Positions 14,834 to 23,594 of a stretch of DNA of 64,000 nucleotides are shown here, piece after piece. Made by a program: the position numbers and the translations under genes. Below the pieces are notes generated by a model, which ran no database searches, was not told where the DNA came from, and saw only the letters and a program-made list of their open reading frames with translations. The stretch lies in the NCBI RefSeq assembly GCF_016862935.1, contig NZ_BONX01000004.1, positions 124,001 through 188,000 of the forward strand. The letters run 5' to 3'. Source of the DNA: Plantactinospora mayteni. Lineage in GTDB: Bacteria; Actinomycetota; Actinomycetes; Mycobacteriales; Micromonosporaceae. Numbering within the stretch: position 1 is the stretch's first letter; each line of letters begins with the position of its first letter.

Positions 14834-15466
14834 CTATTCGAACAGGGACAGGGTCAGGGTCGAGGCGTACTCGCCGGCGGCGACGTCGGCCGGGGTGCGC
14901 AGGAAGAGGTCGGCGTCGACGGAGTACGAACCGCCGGCGACGGCACCGGACTCGAACGTCGACACCAGCAACTCCTGGTCGACCAGGCCGACGTTGTTGC
15001 CGGGCTGGGTCGGCTCGTCGAGGACCGTCACCACCTCCTCACCCTCGCTGACCAGGCCGGTCTCGCCGCCGTCGAGCAGCCTCGGCTTCCAGCCGAAGTG
15101 GTCGGCACCGATCGGCGCCTGCCCGGCGCTGCCGACGAAGTCGGTGGCGCTGCCGAGTACGGCCCAGGCGGCATCCGCGGGCACCTCCTCCGGGGTACGG
15201 GTGTCGGTGACCGTCACCGTTGGCAGGGTACCGGCGAACTGGCGGACCAGCAGGGTCGAGCCGTCCTCGGCGAGCGCGACCGAGTTGGCGGCGATCGACA
15301 GGGCGAGTACGCCCGGCTCCTCGATCTCCTCGATCTCGACCGTCACCTCGACGTCGGCGCTGTCGCCCGGCTCGGCCAGGGCCGGCGACGACAACGCCAT
15401 GGCTCCGGCCAGCACGACACTGGCCGCGCCGGCCGCGACCAGCCGGCTGCGATTCGATGTGCTCAT
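14834..15466 (-). CDS. WxL-like secreted surface protein
   Basis: A 210-aa exported protein with a signal peptide (cleavage after ALA, near residue 31), then an acidic stretch (DVEVTVEIEEIEEPG) and a single beta-rich domain ending YASTLTLSLFE at the C-terminus. The overall size, the terminal beta strand and the neighbouring DUF916-like gene match the WxL surface-protein pattern, but the second diagnostic Trp of the WxL motif is absent. I therefore call it WxL-like. It may sit non-covalently on the wall near the GH enzymes of this locus. Alternative: an unrelated actinobacterial secreted beta-sandwich protein. Confidence 0.65.
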   Translation of the reverse strand: MSTSNRSRLVAAGAASVVLAGAMALSSPALAEPGDSADVEVTVEIEEIEEPGVLALSIAANSVALAEDGSTLLVRQFAGTLPTVTVTDTRTPEEVPADAAWAVLGSATDFVGSAGQAPIGADHFGWKPRLLDGGETGLVSEGEEVVTVLDEPTQPGNNVGLVDQELLVSTFESGAVAGGSYSVDADLFLRTPADVAAGEYASTLTLSLFE

Positions 15467-15529
15467 GGGATTCTCCGTTGTTCTTCGTGGTTGGTGGGGA
15501 TGGCGGAGAGTTGTGGGGAGTGGCGGAGA

Positions 15530-18500
15530 TCAGTCGGTGCAGGCGATGGCAGGGTGTTCGGCGGAGTGGACGGTGGTCACCTCCTCGCCGTGCACCGTCC
15601 CGGTGGCGCGCACGGTCACCGGACCGGCCGCGACCGAGGCCGCCCGGGTGGCGAACGACTGGTAGGCGTTGGCGCCCGGCGCGACGGCCGGGACGGACCG
15701 CTCGCCGTACGCGGTCTCCAGCACGATGCGTACCGGCGCGTCGTGGTCGTTGCGGGCCTGCACGGCGACGTACGCCTTGCCGGCGAGGCAGCGCGGCGCG
15801 ACGGTGACGGTGACCGGCACCTCGGGCGGTACGCCCGGGTCGTCGGCGTTGACCCGCCACTCGGTGATCGCGACCGCGGAGTAGGTGCTGCCGTTGCCGT
15901 TGGCCCGGACCGTGGCCCGGACCCGGGGTGTGCTGACGGGGTCGAAGGTGACGGTGTTGAACGCGGTGGTGCTGGTGCCGTAGCCGGACGCCCCGGTGAC
16001 GTCGCGCCAGGCGGAACCCGCCTCGTCCCAGTACTGCAACACCCAGCCGTCGGGCTCGGCGACGCCGTCGCCACTGCCCTGGTTGGCGTCCCGCCAGAAC
16101 TTCAGCTCGGTGCCGGTGATCCGGATCGGGCGGGCCCAGTCGTACTGGACCCACTGGGTCGCCGGGCGGGTGCCGGACCAGGTACCCCAGAGCTGTGCTT
16201 GGGCCGGGCTGGGCGGGTCGGCGTTGTCGTTGAGCGCGGTGACGCTGTTCCAACCCGCGGTGTAGGAGGCGGTCGGGGTGCCGACCGGCCCGATGTTGCC
16301 GGTGAGCGGGCCGGACAGGTCGGCCGGGATGGTGAGGTTCTTGGCGGTCTCCAGGTTTCCGGCCGCGTCGAGCGCCCGGAACGAGACGGTGTGCTTGTTC
16401 CCGTCGGGTGCCACGATCGCACCCGTGTAGGCGGTCCACGGCCCGGTGTCGACGGCGTACTCGATCCGCGCGACCCCGGAGGTGGCGTCGCTCGCGGTCA
16501 CCGTGACCTTCCGGGTGGTGCCGTCCAGGGTGCCGGTGCTGACCGGTGCCGTCGCGTCGATGCGTACCGCGAGGTCCGCCGGGGTGGAGACGTTGCCGGC
16601 GCGGTCGGTCGCGGTCGCCGTGACGGTGTGCCGGCCGTCGCCGGAGACCGTGACGTCGACCTGGCGTACGTCGGTGGCGACGCTCGGCTCGCCGTCGTCG
16701 ACCCGGGACTCGATGGTCAGCCGGCCACCACGGTCGTCGACCCCGGCGGCCCGCACCCGCACCGCGGACCGGAACCAGCCGGCGGTACCGGCGCTGCCGC
16801 TCGGGGTGAGCGTCAGGGTCGGCGCGGTCTCGTCGCCCTCGGTGTCGTCCGGTGAGATGACGGTGACCTGCCCGGAGACCCGGCCGGCGGCGTAGCCGAG
16901 CACGCTGCCCTGGACGGTGAACGTGCCGGGCCGGGCGACCTGCTCCGGGGTGACCGGGTCCCAGAAGACCGGCACCCGCAGCGTCTCGGCGCCGAACGAC
17001 ACCGGAACGGTGCCGGGAAGTTCGGCCTCGCCGACCTCGACCGTCATCGGCGGCGCGGTGACGGAATCCGGCTGCGCGGCCAGGACCTTCCACTCCTCCA
17101 CCGCGACCGCCGAATAGGTGCTGCCGTTGGTCGACGCGTCGAAGGTGGCTCGGACCTGCGTGGTGGTCACCGGGTCGAAGGTGGTGTTCTGGAAGCCCTG
17201 CGTGCCGGTCGGATAGCCGCTCGGGTTCGGTACGTCGGCCCACTGCCCGGCGCCGAGGTCCCAGTACTGGATGCGCCAGCGGGCCGGTGCGGCCACGCCC
17301 ACCCCGCTGCCCTGCGGCTGGTCGTTCCAGAAGTCGATCTGCGAACCGGCGATCCGCATCGGCTGGTCCCAGGTGTACTGCACCCACTGCTGGGGCGGGT
17401 TGTTGCCGGTCCAGGTGCCCCACATGTCCGGGGGCAGCGGGTTCGACCGGACGATCTCGTCGTTGAGCGCCTTCACCCAGTACTGGGTGGGTACGGGCTC
17501 GTTGGAGACGCTGACCTTCGCCTCCTGCGCGATGTTCGGCCGGGGTGTCAGGTCGCGTCCCCGGACCGGCGTCGGCGTGACCGGCTTCATCCGGGGCGGG
17601 GTCTGGGTGTCGTCCCACTCCAGCGGGTCGATCGCCACCGACCGGCGGAAGTGGCCGCCGCCCACCGCGTCGGCGGTGTGGTAGGCGAGATACCACTGAC
17701 CGTTGAACTCCAGGATGCCGGGATGGCTCGTGGTCGAGGAGACCGGCTTGAGGATGGTCCCCCGGTAGGTCCACGGTCCGGCCGGGGAGGACGCCGTCGC
17801 GTAGCCGATGCAGGCGTGGTAGTTCGCCGGGGTGCACTGCGAGGTCGGGCCGGCGTTGTTCCCGGCGTACGCGAAGTAGTAGGTGCCGTCGCGCTGGAAG
17901 ATCCAGGGCGCCTCGAAGAAGCCGGTCAATCCGGTGACGGTGCGCGGAGTGCCGATCGGGGTCTTCATGTCCTGCTGGAACTCCAGCATCCGGAGCTGGC
18001 TGAACGAGCCCCAGTAGACGTACACCCGCTGGTTGGGGGCCTGGCCGTCGACCAGGATCGTCGGGTCGATGTTGTGGATGGTGTTGGCCGTCGGTACCCG
18101 CTGGGAGATGATCGGGCCGCCCGCGTGGTCGGTCCACGGGCCGGTCGGGCTCTCCGAGACGGCCACCCCGATCGCGAACTTGTCGGACGCCGGGCTGTCC
18201 CGTTCGTGGATCGGGACATACCAGTAGTAGCGCCCGTCGACGCCCCGGATCACCTGACCGGCGTACGCCCGGCCCGGCGTCGCCCAGCCGAAGACCTGCT
18301 CCGGCCGCATCAGCGACGGGTAGTGGGTCCACTGCCCCGCCGCGACGTCGGTGGTCCGGAACGCGCCCCACTCGTTCATGATGAAGTCGTTTGTGGACGG
18401 TCCGGCCTCGTCGTGACCGGTGTAGATGTAGAGCTGGTCGCGGTCGCTGTCGTTGCCGGGGGCGCCGGCCGGCACCACCATCGGGGCCGGGTCGGCCGAA

Positions 18501-18697
18501 TAGTAGCTGCCGTCGCCGAGGATCGGGTTGACGGTGTTGGTGAAGGTGGTCGGCTCGGCGGCCTGGGCCGGCGCGCCGACCCCGACCAGGCCGCCGGCGA
18601 GGAGCCCGGCGACCACCAGCGCGGCGGCGGTGCTGCGGATCCGGCGTGCCCGCCGGAGGGGTGGTGGAGCGGTGCCGCGCCCCACGGTGCTGTTCAC
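15530..18697 (-). CDS. Secreted multi-domain GH43-family glycoside hydrolase (arabinan-active type)
   Basis: A 1055-aa exported enzyme. Signal peptide ~1-47. GH43 five-bladed propeller ~60-390, with the likely catalytic set D69 (SADPAP), D211 (NIDPT) and E262 (FFEAPW). Two similar ~130-aa discoidin-like modules follow (about 415-560 and 820-960); they share WGTW, QWVQY, QGSG and NGSTYSAVA. Between them are a bacterial Ig-like domain (FWDPVTPEQVARPGTF) and beta-repeat regions. The last ~85 residues form a Cys-bounded module also found at the end of the 18819-23558 protein. GTG at 18697 is preceded by GAGGAG. GH43 enzymes hydrolyse arabinan, arabinoxylan or related galactans outside the cell. 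Confidence 0.92.
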   Translation of the reverse strand: MNSTVGRGTAPPPLRRARRIRSTAAALVVAGLLAGGLVGVGAPAQAAEPTTFTNTVNPILGDGSYYSADPAPMVVPAGAPGNDSDRDQLYIYTGHDEAGPSTNDFIMNEWGAFRTTDVAAGQWTHYPSLMRPEQVFGWATPGRAYAGQVIRGVDGRYYWYVPIHERDSPASDKFAIGVAVSESPTGPWTDHAGGPIISQRVPTANTIHNIDPTILVDGQAPNQRVYVYWGSFSQLRMLEFQQDMKTPIGTPRTVTGLTGFFEAPWIFQRDGTYYFAYAGNNAGPTSQCTPANYHACIGYATASSPAGPWTYRGTILKPVSSTTSHPGILEFNGQWYLAYHTADAVGGGHFRRSVAIDPLEWDDTQTPPRMKPVTPTPVRGRDLTPRPNIAQEAKVSVSNEPVPTQYWVKALNDEIVRSNPLPPDMWGTWTGNNPPQQWVQYTWDQPMRIAGSQIDFWNDQPQGSGVGVAAPARWRIQYWDLGAGQWADVPNPSGYPTGTQGFQNTTFDPVTTTQVRATFDASTNGSTYSAVAVEEWKVLAAQPDSVTAPPMTVEVGEAELPGTVPVSFGAETLRVPVFWDPVTPEQVARPGTFTVQGSVLGYAAGRVSGQVTVISPDDTEGDETAPTLTLTPSGSAGTAGWFRSAVRVRAAGVDDRGGRLTIESRVDDGEPSVATDVRQVDVTVSGDGRHTVTATATDRAGNVSTPADLAVRIDATAPVSTGTLDGTTRKVTVTASDATSGVARIEYAVDTGPWTAYTGAIVAPDGNKHTVSFRALDAAGNLETAKNLTIPADLSGPLTGNIGPVGTPTASYTAGWNSVTALNDNADPPSPAQAQLWGTWSGTRPATQWVQYDWARPIRITGTELKFWRDANQGSGDGVAEPDGWVLQYWDEAGSAWRDVTGASGYGTSTTAFNTVTFDPVSTPRVRATVRANGNGSTYSAVAITEWRVNADDPGVPPEVPVTVTVAPRCLAGKAYVAVQARNDHDAPVRIVLETAYGERSVPAVAPGANAYQSFATRAASVAAGPVTVRATGTVHGEEVTTVHSAEHPAIACTD

Positions 18698-18777
18698 GGT
18701 GTCGATCTCCTCGTTCTCGGGGCGGGGGTGGTGGTGGCTTCCGAGCTGAGCGGAGTGATAGCTCTCCGAGGGTGAGC

Positions 18778-18811
18778 GGGGTGGCGGCGCCGGTACGGGC
18801 GCCGCCACCCC
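18778..18811 (-). terminator. Strong hairpin between the two large glycoside hydrolase genes
   Basis: A perfect 14-bp stem (GGGGTGGCGGCGCC 18778-18791, complement 18798-18811; 6-nt loop GGTACG), 8 bp past the stop of the upstream 1579-aa gene on the minus strand. It probably reduces read-through into GH43. Confidence 0.75.
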
Positions 18812-18818
18812 TGCGGGG

Positions 18819-21800
18819 CTAGCCGCAGTCGAGCGCGCCGAACGGCGCCGGGAACTGCGCGGTCACCGGTTGGCCGTCGACCGTTCCGGTGGCCTTCACC
18901 GTCGCCGTCCCGGCCTGCACCGCCGTGGTGCGGGTGTTGAACGCCTGGTAGGCGGCCTTTCCGGGCGCCACGTCGGCAACCGTGCGCGAGCCGTACGGGG
19001 TGACCAGCTCGATCGTCAGCGGCACCTGCTCGGCGTTGACGGCGTTGACCGAGACGTAGACGTTGCGGCCGATGCACTGGGTGCGGGTCTGCACCCGGAC
19101 GTCCCACGCCGGCTCCTCCGGGGGGTCGCCCACGGTGAGGGTCAGGGTGGTCCGGGTGGTACCGGCCTCGCTGACGTAGTCCGGCAGGACCAGGTTTCCG
19201 ATCACGGTGTACCGGCCGGGGGTGTCGACGATGCTCTCGTCGAAGTCCCAGTCGACCCCGATCGCCTGGTTGTCCCGCGATCCGTCGTTGTAGGAGACCT
19301 CCACCCTGCCCGGCAGGTAGGGCAGTTCGCCCACCTCGACGCTCTGCTGGAACGTCTCGGCACCCTGGATCGAGATGCCGCCCGGTGCCGTCTCCGGCCG
19401 TACGTAGACCCGGGCCTCGGCGATCAGCCCGTACGCGTCGTTCGTGCCGTAGACCACGAACGGCTCGACGTTGGTCTCGGCGACCATCTCCGGGGTGATC
19501 TGCTGCCAGGTGAACCCGACCGTGCCGCGGGCACCACTGGCGTAGATCCCGTCGAGTTCGGCCGGCAGGGTCGGTACCTGGCCGACGGGGGTCCGGATCA
19601 GCACCGGCGACCGTACCGACTCGACCGTCTCGCCGTTGGCGCGCCAGCGCAGCACGCCGGTACCGGCCCCGCTGCCCTGCACGCCCCAGATGCGGATCCG
19701 CAACTGGCTGGTGGTGATCGGCGCGAAGTCGAGGTGGTTGTAGGCGTTGGTGGCCAGCGCGCCGGCGTACGTGGACCCGTTGGTGAGGGTGACCGGGGTC
19801 CAGGTCGTGCCGTCGGTGGACGACTCGACCGCGTACGTGGTGGCGTTGGGCCGGCGGGTGCCGCCGTTGTCGTCGTACCAGTAGATGTCGGTCGAGGAGA
19901 GCCGGACCGGCGAGGTCCACCGGTACTGGATCCACGCCGCCCGCTCGACGCTGGTGCCGTTCTGCGGCTGGCCCCAGTTGCCCCAGCCGTTCCCGGCACC
20001 CGGGTTCGAGTTGGCCGGCGTGCTGGCCTCGCTGACCCGCTGGTGGTTCTCCCACGACGCGGTACCGCTGGTGGTGATCGCCGCCGACGCGCCGAACTCC
20101 GCGGTGACCTCCCGCTCGGTGAGCGTCACCGCCACCGTCGCCGTCGACCGCTGCTCGCCGTCGTCGGCGAAGAACCGGAACACGTAGTCCCCCGCGACCG
20201 TGCCGGTGACCCGGGTCGCCAGCGCCTTCGAGTCGGCGAAGATGACGCCCGCGCCCTGCGGCGCCGAGACGGTCTCCCAGCCGAAGGTCAGCTCGTCGTC
20301 GTACGGGATGCCGTCGTCGGAGGCCGTGCCGACCAGCCGGGTGGAGAGGTTCCCGTCCGCCGATCCGTCCCGGGCGGCGGTGACCACCGGCGCCTGGTTG
20401 GTCACGTCCGGCACGTCCCGCCCCGAGTCGAAGACCTGGATCTCGGAGATCGCGGTGAAGAACGTCGGGTTGTTGGTGAACGCGATGCGCAGCTTGTTCG
20501 AGGTCACGGTCTCGAAGAGCGCCTCGTTGAACTTCGCCGAGGGTACCGTCGGGTTCTTGAACTGGCCCGGCACCTCGCGCCACCCGCCGTTGCCGTCGGG
20601 CACCTGGATCCACCAGCGCGCCGGCTCGCGATAGCCGCCGGCCTGCCGGTCGCTGACGAAGAACACCTGCACGTTGTCGAAGGACTTCGCCGACCCCAGG
20701 TCGAGTTCGACGTAGCCGTTCTTGTCGGTGCTGCCGTAGTTGCCCCAGTACGGCTCGTTCGCGGTGACGCCGTCGGTCACCGCGGCCAGCGACACCGGCC
20801 GCTCGGTCTCCTTGATCGCCCCCGGGGTGTGGTTCATCGAGGTGCTGCTCCAGCCGGGCGTGTGGAACTGCCGCCACGGCGTCGGCCGGACACCCTGCTG
20901 GGTGTACGAGGAGCCGAGCTGGGCGCCCGAGGCCAGGTTCGGCGCGTCCTCGGTGAGGTCGATGCCGGCCGTCTTGAGGTAACCGACGACCCGGTCGTCC
21001 TGCACCGGAGTCTCCACCGCGCTCGGGAAGTCGGTCCCGGTGCTGGCGGTGAAGGTGACGCTCACGCCCTCCTCGGCCTGCACCTGGTTGGTGTTCGGGT
21101 CGTAGGTCAGCTTGCCGAGCTTGTCGGTGCTGACCTTCTTCTCGCCGTTCAGGAACAGGCTGTAGCCGGCGCCGAGGCCGTACTTCGTGCCGTCCGGGTC
21201 CCAGACGACCGTGACGTCCTGCCCGTGGTAGCGCAGGTTGTTGACCATGAAGTGGTCGTAGCCGAACTTGATCGGCCACAGCTCGATCTTGTCGTCGGAG
21301 CGCGGCTGGAGCCCCGCCATGTCCTCGACGAAGATGTAGCTCATGTTGCCGAGCATCACGTGGTTCGGGTTGTTCCGGTTGTAGGTCTTCGCGGTCGGGT
21401 TCCAGTTGGAGTAGTACTCGGCCTGGTTCGGCGCGCGTACGTCCGCGCCGGGGTAGATGCTCCAGGCCATCCAGTCCAGCAGCCGCTTGGCGTACTCCGG
21501 GGTGATGTACTTCTGCTCCGGGTCGTAGTGCCGAAGCGCGGAGCGGACACCGCGATACTGCACGGTGAAGTTGATGTTCGAGAAGTTGTTGGAGCCGCCG
21601 ATCCCGTACGCCGCCCGGTCGTACTGGTTGGCGGTGTAGAACGGGAAGATCGGGAAGTTGTCGCCGTAGGTGAGGAAGCGGTACCCGTCGACGTACTTCT
21701 GCCACTGGTCGAACGGGATGAGGTTCTCGGCGTAGACGTCGTAGAGGTTCGACTCCTTCGCCGGGATCAGGGTGCGGGCCGACTCCGGCAGCGGATTGGG

Positions 21801-23558
21801 CCTGCCGTTGGAGCTGGCCGCGCTGGTGGCGCCGTGCGACGTGCCGGCCAGGAACATCCGCATGTCCGGGCTCCAGAGCCGGTTCAGGATCGCGTCCCGG
21901 ACCGCGTCCGCGCTGCCTGCCATCTCGTCGACCTTGGCCTGGTCGCTGCCGGCGATCTGGTGCAGTTGCCGGGCCGCGTCGAGCGCACCCCAGACGTACG
22001 CCGACTCGGGACGCTCGATCGTGCGCGCTCCGGGTGCCCCGGCGTTCGTCTTCGGGAAGCCGAAGGAGATCGCGTCGGCGTCGTTGCCCGGCATGTAGTT
22101 GGTGTCGTAGGCGATCAGCTTGTCGTCGTTGCCGTCGTAGTGTTCGAGCTGCCCGACGCCGTCGCCCTCGAAGTAGCCCGCGAACTTCCGGGCGATCTCC
22201 GGGCCGCCGCCGTGCACGTTGTACGCCTCCAGCCCGGCGGTCCCGAGATACTGCGAGTAGTGGTTGTTCCAGCTCGTGTGGCCGGGGCTGTCCAGGAACG
22301 CCGAGGAGCCGGAGAGTTCACCGATGTTGAGGATCTGCCCGTACGGCAGATAGGGGGTACGCAGCCACTTGGTGTCCTGGAGGTGCATCGGCTGGGTCAG
22401 CGCCACCGAGTTCTGGTAGAGGTTCACCCCCTCGATCGTCGTCGGGTACTGGTAGACGTGGCCGGGGGCGTTCGCGTCCAGGCTGTTGTAGCGCTCGCCC
22501 CACCACCGGTAGACGATCGCCTTCTCCAGGGCCGGATCGGGGACGTCGACGTACGGGACGTCCTGGGCCCAGCGCCGGTTGAACTCGGTGATCCCGGTCC
22601 GGACGGCCTCCGCCGACAGCATCGCGGCGTACTGGCGGTAGCTGGCGACGGTCTCCGGCAGGGTCGCCGAGGAGACCGCGCCGACGACCGAGAGCGAGAC
22701 CCGGCCGCCGGCCGGCACCGTGACCTCCCGGTCGAGGTTGCTGCCGCTGCGGGTGAACCCGGCACCGGTGAGACCGACCCGGACGGTGTTCCAGGCGGTG
22801 TCGACGAGGCCGTTGTTGGAGCCGCTGGTGATCGTGCGGGTACCGGTGAGTTCGGCGCTCCCCTCGCCGGCCTGGGTCGCCAACGGCGAGGCGGCGCGGA
22901 CGGTGAAGGTGGCCGCCTCCCCACCCGGGTTGTCCAGCTCGATCGCGGTGACCGCGACGTTGTCGTAGGTGATGAACTTCGTCAGGTCTGCGGTGACCCC
23001 GGTACTGCCGATCGTGTACCGGCCCTTGGCGTGGCTCGGCGCGTTGAACCGGTTGGCGCCGACCTCGGTGACCGTCTGCCCGGGCACCGTGACCGTGTAG
23101 AGGTTGCCGAGGTTGTTGGGGCCGCCGACGAAGGTACTGCCGGCGAAGCCCATCACGGTGAAGTTGTTGTTGCTGGCACCGCGCATGTAGAGCGAACGGC
23201 CCCGGGTCATCAGCACCGCCGAGCCGAGCGTGCCGCGCACGCCGAGCACCCGGTCGAGGTAGTAGTCCGTGCCGCCGGCCGCGAGGTCCTTGTCGAAAAT
23301 GGACTGGTACATGCTCGACGCGGTGAACGGCACGCCCGGCTTGAGCTGCTCGGCCACCTCGGCGACGTTGGTGTAGGTCGGGTCACCGATCTCCATCACG
23401 TGGTGCTGGCCATCGGTGTAGACGCCCACGTCGCCCTCGTTGCCCGGCAGGACCGGAGGTGCGGCGTACGCGGCCGAGGGGACGCCGACCACCCCTCCCG
23501 CCACGAGCGCGGCGAGAGCCGCCCAGGTGGGCGCCCTCCTGATCCGTCTATTTCTCAT
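18819..23558 (-). CDS. Very large secreted MGH1/GH63-like (alpha/alpha)6 glycoside hydrolase
   Basis: A 1579-aa exported enzyme. Signal peptide ~1-32 (cleavage at YAAPP). An N-terminal beta-sandwich (~35-300) and an (alpha/alpha)6 barrel (~310-760) resemble the mannosylglycerate-hydrolase-like/GH63-type clan; WGERYNSLDAN, the acidic GYFEGDGVGQLEHYDGNDD and WSIYPGADVRAPNQAEYYSNWN lie in the barrel. Behind it come a discoidin domain (~865-1055), an Ig/PKD-like domain, a second discoidin-like module (~1165-1300), bacterial Ig-like segments and the C-terminal Cys-bounded module shared with GH43. AGGAGG just before ATG 23558. The substrate is not clear; the context suggests arabinose-rich plant glycans. 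The exact GH family cannot be fixed by eye. Confidence 0.85.
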   Translation of the reverse strand: MRNRRIRRAPTWAALAALVAGGVVGVPSAAYAAPPVLPGNEGDVGVYTDGQHHVMEIGDPTYTNVAEVAEQLKPGVPFTASSMYQSIFDKDLAAGGTDYYLDRVLGVRGTLGSAVLMTRGRSLYMRGASNNNFTVMGFAGSTFVGGPNNLGNLYTVTVPGQTVTEVGANRFNAPSHAKGRYTIGSTGVTADLTKFITYDNVAVTAIELDNPGGEAATFTVRAASPLATQAGEGSAELTGTRTITSGSNNGLVDTAWNTVRVGLTGAGFTRSGSNLDREVTVPAGGRVSLSVVGAVSSATLPETVASYRQYAAMLSAEAVRTGITEFNRRWAQDVPYVDVPDPALEKAIVYRWWGERYNSLDANAPGHVYQYPTTIEGVNLYQNSVALTQPMHLQDTKWLRTPYLPYGQILNIGELSGSSAFLDSPGHTSWNNHYSQYLGTAGLEAYNVHGGGPEIARKFAGYFEGDGVGQLEHYDGNDDKLIAYDTNYMPGNDADAISFGFPKTNAGAPGARTIERPESAYVWGALDAARQLHQIAGSDQAKVDEMAGSADAVRDAILNRLWSPDMRMFLAGTSHGATSAASSNGRPNPLPESARTLIPAKESNLYDVYAENLIPFDQWQKYVDGYRFLTYGDNFPIFPFYTANQYDRAAYGIGGSNNFSNINFTVQYRGVRSALRHYDPEQKYITPEYAKRLLDWMAWSIYPGADVRAPNQAEYYSNWNPTAKTYNRNNPNHVMLGNMSYIFVEDMAGLQPRSDDKIELWPIKFGYDHFMVNNLRYHGQDVTVVWDPDGTKYGLGAGYSLFLNGEKKVSTDKLGKLTYDPNTNQVQAEEGVSVTFTASTGTDFPSAVETPVQDDRVVGYLKTAGIDLTEDAPNLASGAQLGSSYTQQGVRPTPWRQFHTPGWSSTSMNHTPGAIKETERPVSLAAVTDGVTANEPYWGNYGSTDKNGYVELDLGSAKSFDNVQVFFVSDRQAGGYREPARWWIQVPDGNGGWREVPGQFKNPTVPSAKFNEALFETVTSNKLRIAFTNNPTFFTAISEIQVFDSGRDVPDVTNQAPVVTAARDGSADGNLSTRLVGTASDDGIPYDDELTFGWETVSAPQGAGVIFADSKALATRVTGTVAGDYVFRFFADDGEQRSTATVAVTLTEREVTAEFGASAAITTSGTASWENHQRVSEASTPANSNPGAGNGWGNWGQPQNGTSVERAAWIQYRWTSPVRLSSTDIYWYDDNGGTRRPNATTYAVESSTDGTTWTPVTLTNGSTYAGALATNAYNHLDFAPITTSQLRIRIWGVQGSGAGTGVLRWRANGETVESVRSPVLIRTPVGQVPTLPAELDGIYASGARGTVGFTWQQITPEMVAETNVEPFVVYGTNDAYGLIAEARVYVRPETAPGGISIQGAETFQQSVEVGELPYLPGRVEVSYNDGSRDNQAIGVDWDFDESIVDTPGRYTVIGNLVLPDYVSEAGTTRTTLTLTVGDPPEEPAWDVRVQTRTQCIGRNVYVSVNAVNAEQVPLTIELVTPYGSRTVADVAPGKAAYQAFNTRTTAVQAGTATVKATGTVDGQPVTAQFPAPFGALDCG

Positions 23559-23594
23559 TCGATCCTCCTGGTGCCGAGTGGTGGGGTGGGAAAG

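Noticed and set aside
15039-18371. 1110-codon open frame on the minus strand
   Set aside because: Different frame of the GH43 gene; Arg/Gly/Pro-rich with no family feature, whereas the overlapping frame has GH43 motifs and a signal peptide.
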